A DNA stretch of 64,000 nt, from the NCBI GenBank assembly GCA_001604045.1, contig LVAN01000002.1, forward strand, positions 1 through 64,000, read 5' to 3'. Position 1 is the first letter of the stretch. Each line of letters begins with the position of its first letter. This document shows positions 43,403 to 52,006 of the stretch, piece by piece. This DNA is from Clostridiales bacterium Firm_08 (GTDB lineage: Bacteria; Bacillota; Clostridia; Oscillospirales; QAKW01). A program made the position numbers and the translations under genes. The notes beneath the pieces are model-generated. The model was not told the origin of the DNA, did not search any database, and saw nothing but the letters and a program-made list of their open reading frames with translations.

Positions 43403-45493
43403 TCACTTTTTCTCCAGATCTTTCATCAAAAGCTTATTGATGTACCGTTTGCCGCTGAGCGCATCATAACTGACCAGTGTGTGCTGATGCACAACGCTCT
43501 GCGTTTGCGCGGGCAGATCTTCAAGTTCCGTGATCTTTCCGCCGTTGTCGATGGTCAGGAACCGGTTATATACCCGCAACTCCTGCCGCATCTCCTTAAG
43601 AAGGTTCCAATATCCATTGGTCGGCGCCTCGATATATTCCAGCAGGATGGAGGGCAGCATATAGCTGGAATAGTCGCCGATATACTCCTTCTTGTCGTTC
43701 CTGTAATTGGAAAAGATGACGAAGGGCGTGCTGTACATATTGTAGCGGTCCCGCTTTGTCCAGTCGCTGGACCAGCCGGTGGAGATATACCCGATATCCG
43801 CCAGTACCGAGTGGCGCACGCCGAGCGTCGGCATATGATCGCCGAAATACAGCACCACCGTCGGTTTGTCCCGCTTCATAACGTAATCATACAGTTTGCC
43901 CAGCGCGTCGTCCGCGGCGGAAGCGCTCTTGACATAGCAGTTGGCAACGGAAGTGTCGTATTCCGACCACTTGTCGCTGGTCGCCACCACGTCGTACTGC
44001 TCGTATTTATGAACGAACGAGCCGTGGTTTTCCATCGAGATGATGAACATAAACTTGGGATCCGCGTCTTTTTCCAGCTCACTGATCGCGAGATCCATCA
44101 TATAGTTGTCCGTGATATACTGCTTGGTCGAATCGCCCCGCTCGGGATCGGTCATATCCTGCTCGCCGAGGTAAATATCAAATCCCATGCGGTCATAGCA
44201 GCGGTCGCGGTTGTAAAAGGTCTTGTTATAGGTGTGGATCGCCTCGGTGGTATAACCGAGCCCCTTGAAGTAATTGGGCAGATCGTAGACGAGTTCCTTG
44301 CTTTTCGGGACATAGGTGTTGTACGGGATGATGCCCTCTTTCATATCGATAAGATTGATGCCGGTCAGCACCTCGAATTCCGACCGGACGGTGCCGCCGC
44401 CGACGCCGCTCGCCTGCAGCATCGTCCCGCTCATCGTCTCCTGCTGGATGCGGTGGAGATTGGGCAGGGGATCCTTGGAAAACGTGACGTTCGGAAGTTT
44501 TGAAACATCAAAGAAACTCTCTCCCAGCACGATGATAACGTCCGGCTGTTCAAAATCCTTGCCGCCGGGATCGGCCGTATAGTTTTCAATGGTCTCGGTG
44601 ATATAGTTTTTACTGTAATCCTCCGGCGGCGCGACGTATCCCTCTATATTGATGAGAAATCCGCCGATAAAGCCGTGGGTGCTGTATACCGTTTTCTGCA
44701 CGAACTGACGGCTCATCGGGATGGTGTCCGTCATAAACAGACGGTCCTTGACCTTCGGCAGGATGATGCTGACGCTGACCAGCGCCGCGCAGATGACGCC
44801 GACCGCGACGCGAAGCCACGGACATTTCGGCATTTTTTCCCGTCCGAAGAAAAAGATCAGCGAAACGCCGAGCAATAAAATAATGCCCGCCGCGATCTGT
44901 TTCGTGAAGGGCAGCGCGCCCCTGGCAAATCCCGTGATATCTCCGAGGTTCTCCGCGAACGTCAGATCGCTCGGCAAAAACGGTTCGCCGTTGATGCCCA
45001 TTTTCGCCAGGTTGATATATCCCATCACCATAAATACGGCGCTCATCAGTGTGGCGGAGATCCAATAGCGGCGCCATATACTGTTCAGCACCCAAAAGAT
45101 GCCGGTAAGCAGCAGGATGATGAAAACGGACATATAGTAATGTGTGCGGAGCACGAAGTTGACCATACGGGGCAGCGTCGGGCGGTTCATCCATTCCACG
45201 CAAAAGAACAGCAGCGCGGGATACAGGATCACAAGCGCGCGGGAAAACCCTTTGAGCGTCTTACGGACGCCGATGCCGAGCGCCAGCACGACTGCCGCCA
45301 GCGCCTCGATCCAGCAAAGCGTCCATACCATCCCCCAGGCATAGACCGCTTCTTCCGCCGCGCGGGTGATATAGACCTGCTGTCTGAAATACACAAGCAG
45401 AAAAAACGGGATGCCGAGCAGCACCGCCGTCATCACGTGCGGAAAATACTTTGTCGCTCCTATTTTTTTAAATGATCTTATCGCGTTTTCCAT
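43403..45493 (-). CDS. LTA-synthase-like sulfatase-fold membrane enzyme
   Basis: 696 residues. Five or more membrane helices (to about 245) followed by an extracellular alkaline-phosphatase-superfamily domain. Active-site elements: VIIVLGESFFDVSKLP (about 323-338, metal-binding Glu), the nucleophile Thr in GVGGGTVRSEFEVLTG, SMENHGSF, and FGDHMPTLG with the late metal ligands. LtaS polymerises glycerol phosphate from phosphatidylglycerol; related enzymes add phosphoethanolamine or phosphoglycerol to other polymers, so the exact donor and acceptor are open. Unlike LtaS (about 640 residues), it has a ~50-residue C-terminal tail. Follows two small membrane proteins in the operon. Confidence 0.88.
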   Translation of the reverse strand: MENAIRSFKKIGATKYFPHVMTAVLLGIPFFLLVYFRQQVYITRAAEEAVYAWGMVWTLCWIEALAAVVLALGIGVRKTLKGFSRALVILYPALLFFCVEWMNRPTLPRMVNFVLRTHYYMSVFIILLLTGIFWVLNSIWRRYWISATLMSAVFMVMGYINLAKMGINGEPFLPSDLTFAENLGDITGFARGALPFTKQIAAGIILLLGVSLIFFFGREKMPKCPWLRVAVGVICAALVSVSIILPKVKDRLFMTDTIPMSRQFVQKTVYSTHGFIGGFLINIEGYVAPPEDYSKNYITETIENYTADPGGKDFEQPDVIIVLGESFFDVSKLPNVTFSKDPLPNLHRIQQETMSGTMLQASGVGGGTVRSEFEVLTGINLIDMKEGIIPYNTYVPKSKELVYDLPNYFKGLGYTTEAIHTYNKTFYNRDRCYDRMGFDIYLGEQDMTDPERGDSTKQYITDNYMMDLAISELEKDADPKFMFIISMENHGSFVHKYEQYDVVATSDKWSEYDTSVANCYVKSASAADDALGKLYDYVMKRDKPTVVLYFGDHMPTLGVRHSVLADIGYISTGWSSDWTKRDRYNMYSTPFVIFSNYRNDKKEYIGDYSSYMLPSILLEYIEAPTNGYWNLLKEMRQELRVYNRFLTIDNGGKITELEDLPAQTQSVVHQHTLVSYDALSGKRYINKLLMKDLEKK

Positions 45494-45517
45494 ATGATCC
45501 TTCCTCTGAGTATGTGA

Positions 45518-45946
45518 CTATGCTTCAAAAGGCTCCGCCGTGATCCCCTCCGCCGCCAGCATATCGCAGATATGCCGGTTGAGTTTCGCGTTGCCGCGCG
45601 GGTATCCCGACGTATAGACCTTAACGCCCTGCTCTCCGGTATGTTCGTTGATCCACGCCGCCGCTTTGCGCACCGTGGCGTCCATACCGCCTAAAAAGAA
45701 AATATGTTCCGTGGCGATGTCCCGCGCCGTATCCGTCATCGGGTTGGCGCTGATACAGTACCCGAACATCGTATATTCAAGCTGGACGGTACATTCCTGT
45801 TTCTGATCGGTCAACAGCACGGTCTGCGTTTTGACGCTGAACACGATCAAAAGGATCCCGGCGGTGATCAAAAGCACGGAAAAATGCTTTTTCCACCACG
45901 AAACGCCGCCGTCCGTTTTGTTTTTTTGTTTATCAGAGGAGCGCAT
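45518..45946 (-). CDS. Small membrane protein, second of a tandem paralogous pair
   Basis: 142 residues. Cytoplasmic Lys-rich tail, one membrane helix (about 21-38), then an extracellular domain with the motif VQLEYTMFGYCISANPM (about 54-70), repeated in the upstream gene. A further segment GGMDATVRKAAAWI aligns with GMDEVTDTVTERW of the partner. Family not recognised. Start at 45946 follows AAGGGGT; it overlaps the partner gene by 14 bp. Context (LTA-synthase-like gene 24 bp downstream) hints at an envelope role. Confidence 0.75.
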   Translation of the reverse strand: MRSSDKQKNKTDGGVSWWKKHFSVLLITAGILLIVFSVKTQTVLLTDQKQECTVQLEYTMFGYCISANPMTDTARDIATEHIFFLGGMDATVRKAAAWINEHTGEQGVKVYTSGYPRGNAKLNRHICDMLAAEGITAEPFEA

Positions 45947-46388
45947 CTGCTTTGTACCCCTTCGCTTTGATCTTTTCGATAACACCGTCACGGCACGCGA
46001 GGGTGTCCTGCCGGAACCCTTTGGCGCGGATGCCGAATGTCTCCATCGCACCGTAGTAATACGTCCAGCGTTCCGTAACGGTGTCCGTCACCTCATCCAT
46101 ACCGGTGAAAAGAAGCAGTTTGTTCAGATTTTCGGCTTCCTCCACGCTGGCCTGGTACATCGGAAAGACATTGACGCAATATCCGTACAAAGAGTATTCC
46201 ACCCGCACGTACTGGTAGACCTCCTGTCCGCTGTACCGGTAATCGACGCATTCCGCCGGGACGAAAAACGTACAGACGAAAAGCACCGCCAAAAGACAGA
46301 CGATCAGCCGGTGCCGTTTCAAAAACGCGACGATTTTTAGCGTCGTTTGATTGTTCGGTCGCGTTTCCGTTTCATTGGTCCTTTTCAT
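45933..46388 (-). CDS. Small membrane protein, first of a tandem paralogous pair
   Basis: 151 residues. One membrane helix (about 28-45) and an extracellular domain with VRVEYSLYGYCVNVFPM (about 61-77), the same motif as in the next gene. The conserved single Cys and Pro-Met after the aromatic run are shared by both. No known family recognised. Its ATG lies inside the end of cca (17-bp overlap), so it depends on that gene's translation. Confidence 0.75.
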   Translation of the reverse strand: MKRTNETETRPNNQTTLKIVAFLKRHRLIVCLLAVLFVCTFFVPAECVDYRYSGQEVYQYVRVEYSLYGYCVNVFPMYQASVEEAENLNKLLLFTGMDEVTDTVTERWTYYYGAMETFGIRAKGFRQDTLACRDGVIEKIKAKGYKADALL

Positions 46389-47499
46389 TTTGTCGCTCCT
46401 TTATCAACTGTCGTAAACGCTCCGGCGTGTTGTCCTCCGGATGGGACAGCACGTGCTCCGTCAGCCGGGAAAGAGTCTCGCCGATCTGCTTCGGCGGCAC
46501 CCCCGCCGACAGGAGATCAAACCCGTTCAGCGCAAGATCCTCCGGCCGCCAACAGCGCCCGGAACTCAAAAAAGCCCTCAGTTCATCCAGCCGCGCGGGA
46601 TCTTTGATATGCAGGATACGTTCGGTCGTCTCCCTGCCGTACTTCCATAAAAGATGTCCGATATCATCCTCGCGCGCAAGCCCCCGCAACACATCCCGCG
46701 TTCCGTAAACGATCCGGTTGGAACGATGCAGACCGCGTAAAAAAGAGACGGCCGGCGCCTCGTCCTTCCCCGCGCGAAAAAACAACCCCGCCCACCGGCA
46801 GATCAGATCCGGCGGGAGATCGGATAGCGTTCCCTTGGCGGCAAAACCGCCCGGTAACAAGGGGAACACCGCCCGACCGCTTTCCGGCCGCGGCGTAAGC
46901 AGGAGCTTGTCCAGCTCATCTCCGATACGCGGCGCGCCGATCCCGGCAAGCAGCGGCGCCGCGCGCCGGGCGGCGCTTTCCGTTTCCGGATCGACGGTAA
47001 AATCAAGCTGGGCGGCAAAGCGGTACAGCCGCAGGATCCGCAGCGGATCCTCGGCAAACCGCTGCCGCGGATCGCCGACCGTCCGCATCACGCTATCCCG
47101 CAGATCCTTTTGCCCATCCACGAGATCGATCACGCGGTCTCCGTCCCAGCACAGCGCGTTGACCGTGAAATCACGGCGGCGCACGTCCTCAGCGAGAGAA
47201 ACGCCGAAACGCACCTTGTCCGGATGGCGGTGATCCTCATACGATCCGTCAGCGCGGAACGTCGTGACCTCCACCCTGCCCTGCGGCAGGATGACGCACA
47301 CCGTGCCGAACCCGCCGATATCGACTGTTTCCTCAAACAGCGCGCGGATCTCACGCGGCAGAGCGGACGTCGTGATATCATAGTCATGCGGCGTACGCCC
47401 GAGCAGCGCGTCCCGCACGCATCCCCCCACGGCGTACGCTTCAAAGCCATGGCGGTGAAAGCGGCGCAAAACGCTTTCCACCCATTTTTCAAGACGCAC
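46372..47499 (-). CDS. cca: CCA tRNA nucleotidyltransferase
   Basis: 375 residues from a GTG at 47499, preceded by GAAGGAAG 8 nt upstream. Adds or repairs the 3' CCA of tRNAs. Class II nucleotidyltransferase head: GG at 25-26 (AYAVGGCVRDALLGRTPHDYD), metal-binding D39 and D41, RRRDFTVNALCWDG, and RFAEDPLRILRLYRFAAQL. The frame is open far upstream but that part has no homology and contains the promoter. Shorter than forms with an HD phosphohydrolase domain. All four tRNAs in the window already encode CCA, so repair may be its main job. Confidence 0.93.
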   Translation of the reverse strand: MRLEKWVESVLRRFHRHGFEAYAVGGCVRDALLGRTPHDYDITTSALPREIRALFEETVDIGGFGTVCVILPQGRVEVTTFRADGSYEDHRHPDKVRFGVSLAEDVRRRDFTVNALCWDGDRVIDLVDGQKDLRDSVMRTVGDPRQRFAEDPLRILRLYRFAAQLDFTVDPETESAARRAAPLLAGIGAPRIGDELDKLLLTPRPESGRAVFPLLPGGFAAKGTLSDLPPDLICRWAGLFFRAGKDEAPAVSFLRGLHRSNRIVYGTRDVLRGLAREDDIGHLLWKYGRETTERILHIKDPARLDELRAFLSSGRCWRPEDLALNGFDLLSAGVPPKQIGETLSRLTEHVLSHPEDNTPERLRQLIKERQNEKDQ

Positions 47500-47539
47500 G
47501 GGATCACTTCCTTCGTCTCGTCGCTGCAAATACTTTTCT

Positions 47540-47568
47540 ATTATAATATAAAGTAATGGATTTTGCAA
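47540..47568 (-). promoter_or_regulatory. Promoter of the cca operon
   Basis: Minus strand TTGCAA (47563-47568), 17-bp spacer, TATAAT (47540-47545). Confidence 0.78.
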
Positions 47569-47673
47569 TAGTAAAACAGTAAACGATTTTAAAAAATTTT
47601 GATAAAAGTATTTATTTTTCCGGTTTTTTATCATATAATAGTAGGTGACAAAAAACGAAACGGTGATCATTTT

Positions 47674-49041
47674 ATGACAGACAACTTTGAATATTCCGCG
47701 ATCTTTGCCCGCGCCCGGCACGTACATTTTACCGGCATCGGCGGCGTTTCCATGTCCGCGCTCGCGATGATCGCGAAAAGCCAGGGAAAGCAGGTCTCCG
47801 GCTCGGATATCAACGCTTCTCCCGCGACGGAACGGCTGAAAGCGCACGGCATCACCGTGACGATCGGTCACGCGGCGGAGAACGCCGCGGGATGCGATCT
47901 GCTCGTATACACCGCCGCCGTCAAAGACGACAATCCTGAGCTTGTTTACGTCAAGACGCGCGGCGTCCCCCACTGTGAACGCGCGACGCTTCTCGGCATC
48001 CTGATGGCGAATTATCCGTCGTCCGTCGCCGTAAGCGGCACCCACGGCAAGACCACGACGACAAGCATGCTCTCCTGCGTTTTTCTGACAGCGGAAAAAG
48101 ATCCCACCGTCCTGGTGGGCGCGGAACTTTCCGCCATCAGCGGCAACTATCGCATAGGCCGGTCGGACTACGCGGTGTATGAGGCGTGCGAATACTGCAA
48201 CTCCTTCCTGCACTTTTTCCCCCAGACCGCGATCGTCCTCAATATCGATGAGGATCACCTGGATTTCTTCAAGGATCTGGCGGATATCCAGCGTTCTTTT
48301 TCTCTTTTCACGCAAAACATCTCGAAGGGCGGTCTGCTCGTCATCAACGGAGACGATCCGAACTGCGAGCCTGTGACGCGCCAAAGCCCCGTGCCGGTGA
48401 TCCGGTTCGGGCTGGGCGCGGACAATGAATGCCGCGCATCGGATATCCGTTTTGAACAGGGACGCGCCTCCTTTACCGTCATTTACAAAGGCGCGGTGCT
48501 CGGGCGTGTTTCACTGAACGTCAACGGCAGGCACAACGTTTTGAACGCTCTGGCGGCGACCGCCGCCGCCCTGCGTTACGGACTTTCCTTTGAGGATATC
48601 GCCCGGGGGCTTGCCGCGTTCACCGGCGCGGATCGGCGTTTCCAGATCGTCGGCAGTGTCAACGGCGCGGATATCATCGACGATTACGCCCACCACCCCG
48701 CCGAGATCTCCTCGACCATCGCCGCCGCGAAAGACGCGGGCTATAAAAAAACGACAGTCATCTTTCAGCCGCACACCTTCACACGCACCTACTACCTGAT
48801 GGATGATTTCGCCGCCTCCCTGCGGGCGGCGGACAAGGTGGTGCTGACGGATATATACAGTGCCCGTGAGATCAACACCATCGGCGTAAAGATCACCGAT
48901 CTGCGGGATAAGATCGAAGGCAGCGCCTATATCAGCGCCTTTGACGATATCGCCGCCTATATCCTTGATAACGCCTCGCCCGGCGAGTGCTTTATCCTGA
49001 TGGGCGCCGGCAGCGTCAATCAGATCGCGAAACTCTTGTAA
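47674..49041 (+). CDS. murC: UDP-N-acetylmuramate-L-alanine ligase
   Basis: 455 residues. Adds L-alanine to UDP-MurNAc, the first peptide step of peptidoglycan synthesis. Rossmann start HFTGIGGVSMSALA (18-31), P-loop SGTHGKTTTTS at 121-131, NIDEDHLDFF, DDYAHHPAEI. ATG 47674 follows ACGGTGAT; upstream DNA is AT-rich and non-coding. A TATAAT at 47633-47638 lacks a clear -35 partner. Stands alone, ended by a bidirectional terminator shared with uraA. Confidence 0.96.
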   Translation: MTDNFEYSAIFARARHVHFTGIGGVSMSALAMIAKSQGKQVSGSDINASPATERLKAHGITVTIGHAAENAAGCDLLVYTAAVKDDNPELVYVKTRGVPHCERATLLGILMANYPSSVAVSGTHGKTTTTSMLSCVFLTAEKDPTVLVGAELSAISGNYRIGRSDYAVYEACEYCNSFLHFFPQTAIVLNIDEDHLDFFKDLADIQRSFSLFTQNISKGGLLVINGDDPNCEPVTRQSPVPVIRFGLGADNECRASDIRFEQGRASFTVIYKGAVLGRVSLNVNGRHNVLNALAATAAALRYGLSFEDIARGLAAFTGADRRFQIVGSVNGADIIDDYAHHPAEISSTIAAAKDAGYKKTTVIFQPHTFTRTYYLMDDFAASLRAADKVVLTDIYSAREINTIGVKITDLRDKIEGSAYISAFDDIAAYILDNASPGECFILMGAGSVNQIAKLL

Positions 49042-49054
49042 GCCATATAATTTT

Positions 49055-49087
49055 AAAAGGCGTACCGCTTTGACGGTACGCCTTTTT
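49055..49087. terminator. Bidirectional terminator (murC / uraA)
   Basis: AAAAGGCGTACCG / CGGTACGCCTTTT, 13-bp perfect stem, 6-nt loop, T-runs on both strands. Confidence 0.95.
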
Positions 49088-49103
49088 ATGTGTTTTTTCG
49101 CGC

Positions 49104-50483
49104 TTACTCTTCGGTCTTTTCGACTTTTTCAGTCTTTTTGCCGGAGAGCATCACATTGGTGAGGATGCCGAGGATCAGCGCGCAGGCAATGGAGGTGATG
49201 GTCACCTTGCCGAAGGTCAGCGTCAGCCCGCCGATACCGGCGATCAGGATGACGGAGACGACGAACAGGTTATTGTTCTGTTCCAGATCGACTTTCTGTA
49301 CCATCTTGAGACCGGACACCGCGATGAAGCCGTACAGCGCCATACACACGCCGCCCATGACGCAGGACGGGATGGAGTTGACGAACGCGACGAACGGATT
49401 GATGAAGGAGATGAGGATGGCGCCGACCGCCGCCGTGATGATCGTCGCGACGGACGCGTTGCGGGTAATGGCGACACAGCCGATGGACTCACCGTAAGTG
49501 GTGTTCGGGCAGCCGCCGAAGATCGCGCCGACCATGGAACCGACGCCGTCGCCGAGCAGCGTTCTGTGCAGACCCGGCTCTTTCAGCAGATCTCTCTCAA
49601 TGATGGTGGAGATGTTTTTATGATCCGCGATATGCTCCGCGAACACAACGAACGCGACCGGCATATACGCGACGAGGATGGAGATCACATAAGAGGGATT
49701 GATCTCTTTCAGACCTTTCGCGGCGGTGAGGAACGTGAAGTCCGGCACGCTGAAGAAGGTTTTGAGGGTCACGCCGTTTTCCGCCAGAGCGGCAAGCGGA
49801 GCGGTGTTCAGGACTTTCAGCGCGTCAACGCCGGCAGTGTTGCCGATGATGGTGAAGATCAGCGCCGCGGCATAGCCCGCGATGATACCGATGATGAAGG
49901 GGATGAGTCTGGAAAATTTCTTGCCGAAGGTGGCGCACAGCATCGTGACCCCCAGCGTGATCAGACCGCAAAGCACGGCGATCAGCGGAGAGGCAACAGC
50001 GACCTCTTCCACAACGACGCTGCCCTTGGTCAGATCGCCGACCGCGTTGCCGGCGAGCGAAAGACCGATGATGGCGACCGTCGGGCCGATAACGACGGCG
50101 GGCATCAGTTTATTGATCCAGCCGACACCGGCGAATTTGACAATCAGAGCGATGACAACATATACAAGACCCGCGAAGATCGCGCCCATGATCAGGCCGA
50201 CATAGCCAAGCTGCATGGACACGCCGCCCGCGAACGCCGCCGCCATGGAACCGAGAAACGCGAAGGACGATCCGAGGAACACGGGGCTGGACGCTTTGGT
50301 GAACAAAACGTAGATCAGTGTGCCGGCGCCGGCGCCGAACAATGCCGCGGCGGGGCTCATGCCATTCCCGACGATGACGGGAACGACGAGGGTGGCCGCC
50401 ATGATGGCGAGCAGTTGCTGCACGGCGAATACCAGCAGCTGACCGAACTTCGGTCTGTCTTTGATGTCGTAGATGAGTTTCAT
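49104..50483 (-). CDS. uraA: Uracil permease (NCS2/NAT family)
   Basis: 459 residues, about 14 membrane segments. Uracil:proton symporter type: RPKFGQLLVFAVQQLLAIMAATLVVP start, VFAEHIADHKNIS with the conserved Glu of UraA, and GGCPNTTYGESIG near the substrate site. Located 16 bp after pyrR and under its attenuator, which makes uracil the best substrate guess over xanthine. ATG 50483 follows GGAGGAAAG. Charged Lys/Glu C-terminal tail. Confidence 0.94.
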   Translation of the reverse strand: MKLIYDIKDRPKFGQLLVFAVQQLLAIMAATLVVPVIVGNGMSPAAALFGAGAGTLIYVLFTKASSPVFLGSSFAFLGSMAAAFAGGVSMQLGYVGLIMGAIFAGLVYVVIALIVKFAGVGWINKLMPAVVIGPTVAIIGLSLAGNAVGDLTKGSVVVEEVAVASPLIAVLCGLITLGVTMLCATFGKKFSRLIPFIIGIIAGYAAALIFTIIGNTAGVDALKVLNTAPLAALAENGVTLKTFFSVPDFTFLTAAKGLKEINPSYVISILVAYMPVAFVVFAEHIADHKNISTIIERDLLKEPGLHRTLLGDGVGSMVGAIFGGCPNTTYGESIGCVAITRNASVATIITAAVGAILISFINPFVAFVNSIPSCVMGGVCMALYGFIAVSGLKMVQKVDLEQNNNLFVVSVILIAGIGGLTLTFGKVTITSIACALILGILTNVMLSGKKTEKVEKTEE

Positions 50484-50499
50484 TTTCTTTCCTCCATTT

Positions 50500-51042
50500 T
50501 TATTTTTCCTGCTCGTAGAGACAGGTGTCAAGACTGTCGTCTACGGGCGGGATATTTACTTTTACGATCTCCTTGCGGGAGGTGGGGATGTTCTTGCCGA
50601 CATAGTCGCCGCGGATGGGAAACTCCCTGTGCCCCCGATCCACCAGCACGGCAAGCTGTATCTTGGCGGGGCGTCCGAGCGCCACCGTCGCGTCCAGCGC
50701 CGCGCGGGCGGTGCGGCCGGTGAAAATGACGTCGTCCACCAGCACGACGGTACTGCCGACGATATCGAAATCCACGTTGGTGCCGTTGACGTGCGGGGAA
50801 AGGGATCTCCCCGTCAAATCGTCACGATAAAGCGTGATATCGAGGCTGCCGACGTCCACGGTAAGATCGGAAAATTTACGGATATTCTCCGCGATCCGTT
50901 CCGCCAGCGGCACGCCGCGGCGCCGGATGCCGATCAGGCACAGGCGATCACAGTCCGCGTTGTTCTCGATGATCTCATGCGCGATGCGCGCCAGCGCCCG
51001 CTCGATGGCGGCGCCGTCTAAGATCTTTGCCTTGAAAATCAT
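50500..51042 (-). CDS. pyrR: PyrR, pyrimidine operon attenuation protein / uracil phosphoribosyltransferase
   Basis: 180 residues. RNA-binding regulator that, with UMP or UTP bound, promotes termination in pyr leaders; often retains weak UPRTase activity. PRPP loop [16 protein letters not shown] at 99-114, [15 protein letters not shown], and basic surface residues. ATG 51042 after GGGAGAA. A PyrR-binding motif and terminator lie in its own leader (51059-51160), so it is autoregulated together with uraA. No other pyr genes lie next to it. Confidence 0.96.
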   Translation of the reverse strand: MIFKAKILDGAAIERALARIAHEIIENNADCDRLCLIGIRRRGVPLAERIAENIRKFSDLTVDVGSLDITLYRDDLTGRSLSPHVNGTNVDFDIVGSTVVLVDDVIFTGRTARAALDATVALGRPAKIQLAVLVDRGHREFPIRGDYVGKNIPTSRKEIVKVNIPPVDDSLDTCLYEQEK

Positions 51043-51058
51043 AGCGTTCTCCCGATAC

Positions 51059-51086
51059 AAAAAAAGATCCTGCCCGCGGCAAGATC
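51059..51086 (-). terminator. Intrinsic terminator of the pyrR leader (attenuator)
   Basis: Minus strand GATCTTGCC pairs with GGCAGGATC (one G-T), 3-nt loop, then seven T. It lies between the promoter and pyrR, about 17 nt before the start codon. Confidence 0.9.
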
Positions 51087-51111
51087 CACTACAACATATA
51101 TAAAATATGCG

Positions 51112-51159
51112 CGGTTTTCCTTGCCGGCGTCACTGCACCGAAATTAAAGTTCAAAACCG
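51112..51159 (-). promoter_or_regulatory. PyrR-binding anti-antiterminator hairpin
   Basis: Minus-strand motif GGTGCAGTGACGCCGGCAAGG (positions 51139-51119; core GCAGTGA...GCAAGG) corresponds to the PyrR-binding loop of known pyr leaders. It is enclosed by CGGTTTT/AAAACCG (51153-51159 with 51112-51118). With PyrR bound, this hairpin holds and the downstream terminator forms. Confidence 0.85.
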
Positions 51160-51164
51160 TTTGT

Positions 51165-51193
51165 ATGATATCACTTTTTCAGGCGTTTGTCAA
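51165..51193 (-). promoter_or_regulatory. Sigma-A promoter of pyrR-uraA
   Basis: Minus strand TTGACA (51188-51193), 17-bp spacer, TATCAT (51165-51170). Confidence 0.88.
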
Positions 51194-51238
51194 TCGGTTT
51201 TTCAAAGTTTTTTACAAACTTTTTTGTCGGCAAGCGTA

Positions 51239-51267
51239 TTGACAACGACCGCCCGATTTGATACACT
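51239..51267 (+). promoter_or_regulatory. Promoter of upp
   Basis: TTGACA (51239-51244), 17-bp spacer, TACACT (51262-51267). Diverges from the pyrR promoter 45 bp away. No attenuator follows. Confidence 0.82.
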
Positions 51268-51306
51268 ATAAACAATACAAAGCCACGAAAAGGAGCGTAA
51301 AAAGAT

Positions 51307-51936
51307 ATGGAAAACGTAACGATTTTCGATCATCCGCTGATCCATCATAAGATGTCCATCCTGCGGGATGTCAACACGTCCTCCAAACAGTTCAGAGAAC
51401 TGGTCGAGGAGATCAGCGCGCTGATGGCATATGAGGCGCTGCGTGACCTTCCCCTCAAGGACGTCACTGTCACCACGCCGATCGCCACCTCTACTTTTAA
51501 AATGATCGCCGGCAAAAAACTCGCCATCGTGCCCATCCTGCGCGCGGGGCTTGGGATGGTCGGCGGTATTTTGTCCCTCGTGCCCTCCGCGAGAGTCGGT
51601 CACATCGGTCTGTACCGTGACCACGAAACGCTGGAACCGCACGAGTATTACTGCAAACTGCCGGAGGATATCGCCAAACGGCAGGTCATCCTGCTCGATC
51701 CGATGCTCGCCACCGGCGGCAGCGCCAGCGCCGCGATCCGTTTCATCAAGGAGAGAGGCTGCACCTCTATCAAACTGATGAACATCATTGCCGCGCCCGA
51801 AGGCATCGCGCGCATCCAGAAAGATCATCCCGATATCGAGCTGTACTGCGGCTGTGTGGATGAGAAACTCAACGAAAACGGGTATATCGTTCCGGGTCTC
51901 GGTGATGCGGGCGACCGCATTTTCGGCACGAAGTAA
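51307..51936 (+). CDS. upp: Uracil phosphoribosyltransferase
   Basis: 209 residues, family length. Joins uracil and PRPP to make UMP. PRPP-binding [15 protein letters not shown] at 129-143, uracil-binding [17 protein letters not shown] at the C-terminus, PILRAGLGM near 76. Start follows AAAAGGAG. Divergent from pyrR-uraA and upstream of prs, so uptake, salvage and co-substrate supply sit together. Confidence 0.98.
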   Translation: MENVTIFDHPLIHHKMSILRDVNTSSKQFRELVEEISALMAYEALRDLPLKDVTVTTPIATSTFKMIAGKKLAIVPILRAGLGMVGGILSLVPSARVGHIGLYRDHETLEPHEYYCKLPEDIAKRQVILLDPMLATGGSASAAIRFIKERGCTSIKLMNIIAAPEGIARIQKDHPDIELYCGCVDEKLNENGYIVPGLGDAGDRIFGTK

Positions 51937-51940
51937 ACCT

Positions 51941-51971
51941 AAAGGTAAGGCGCCCGCGCCTTACCTTTTTT
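51941..51971 (+). terminator. Terminator of upp
   Basis: AAAGGTAAGGCG / CGCCTTACCTTT, 12-bp perfect stem, CCCG loop, T-run. Confidence 0.93.
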
Positions 51972-52006
51972 ACCGACCACATATATAAAAACAGGAGGAA
52001 AAAGCT

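Noticed and set aside
47500-48384. Upstream in-frame extension of cca to about 670 residues
   Set aside because: Runs antisense through murC and over the cca promoter; the homologous part starts at GTG 47499 behind a good ribosome site.
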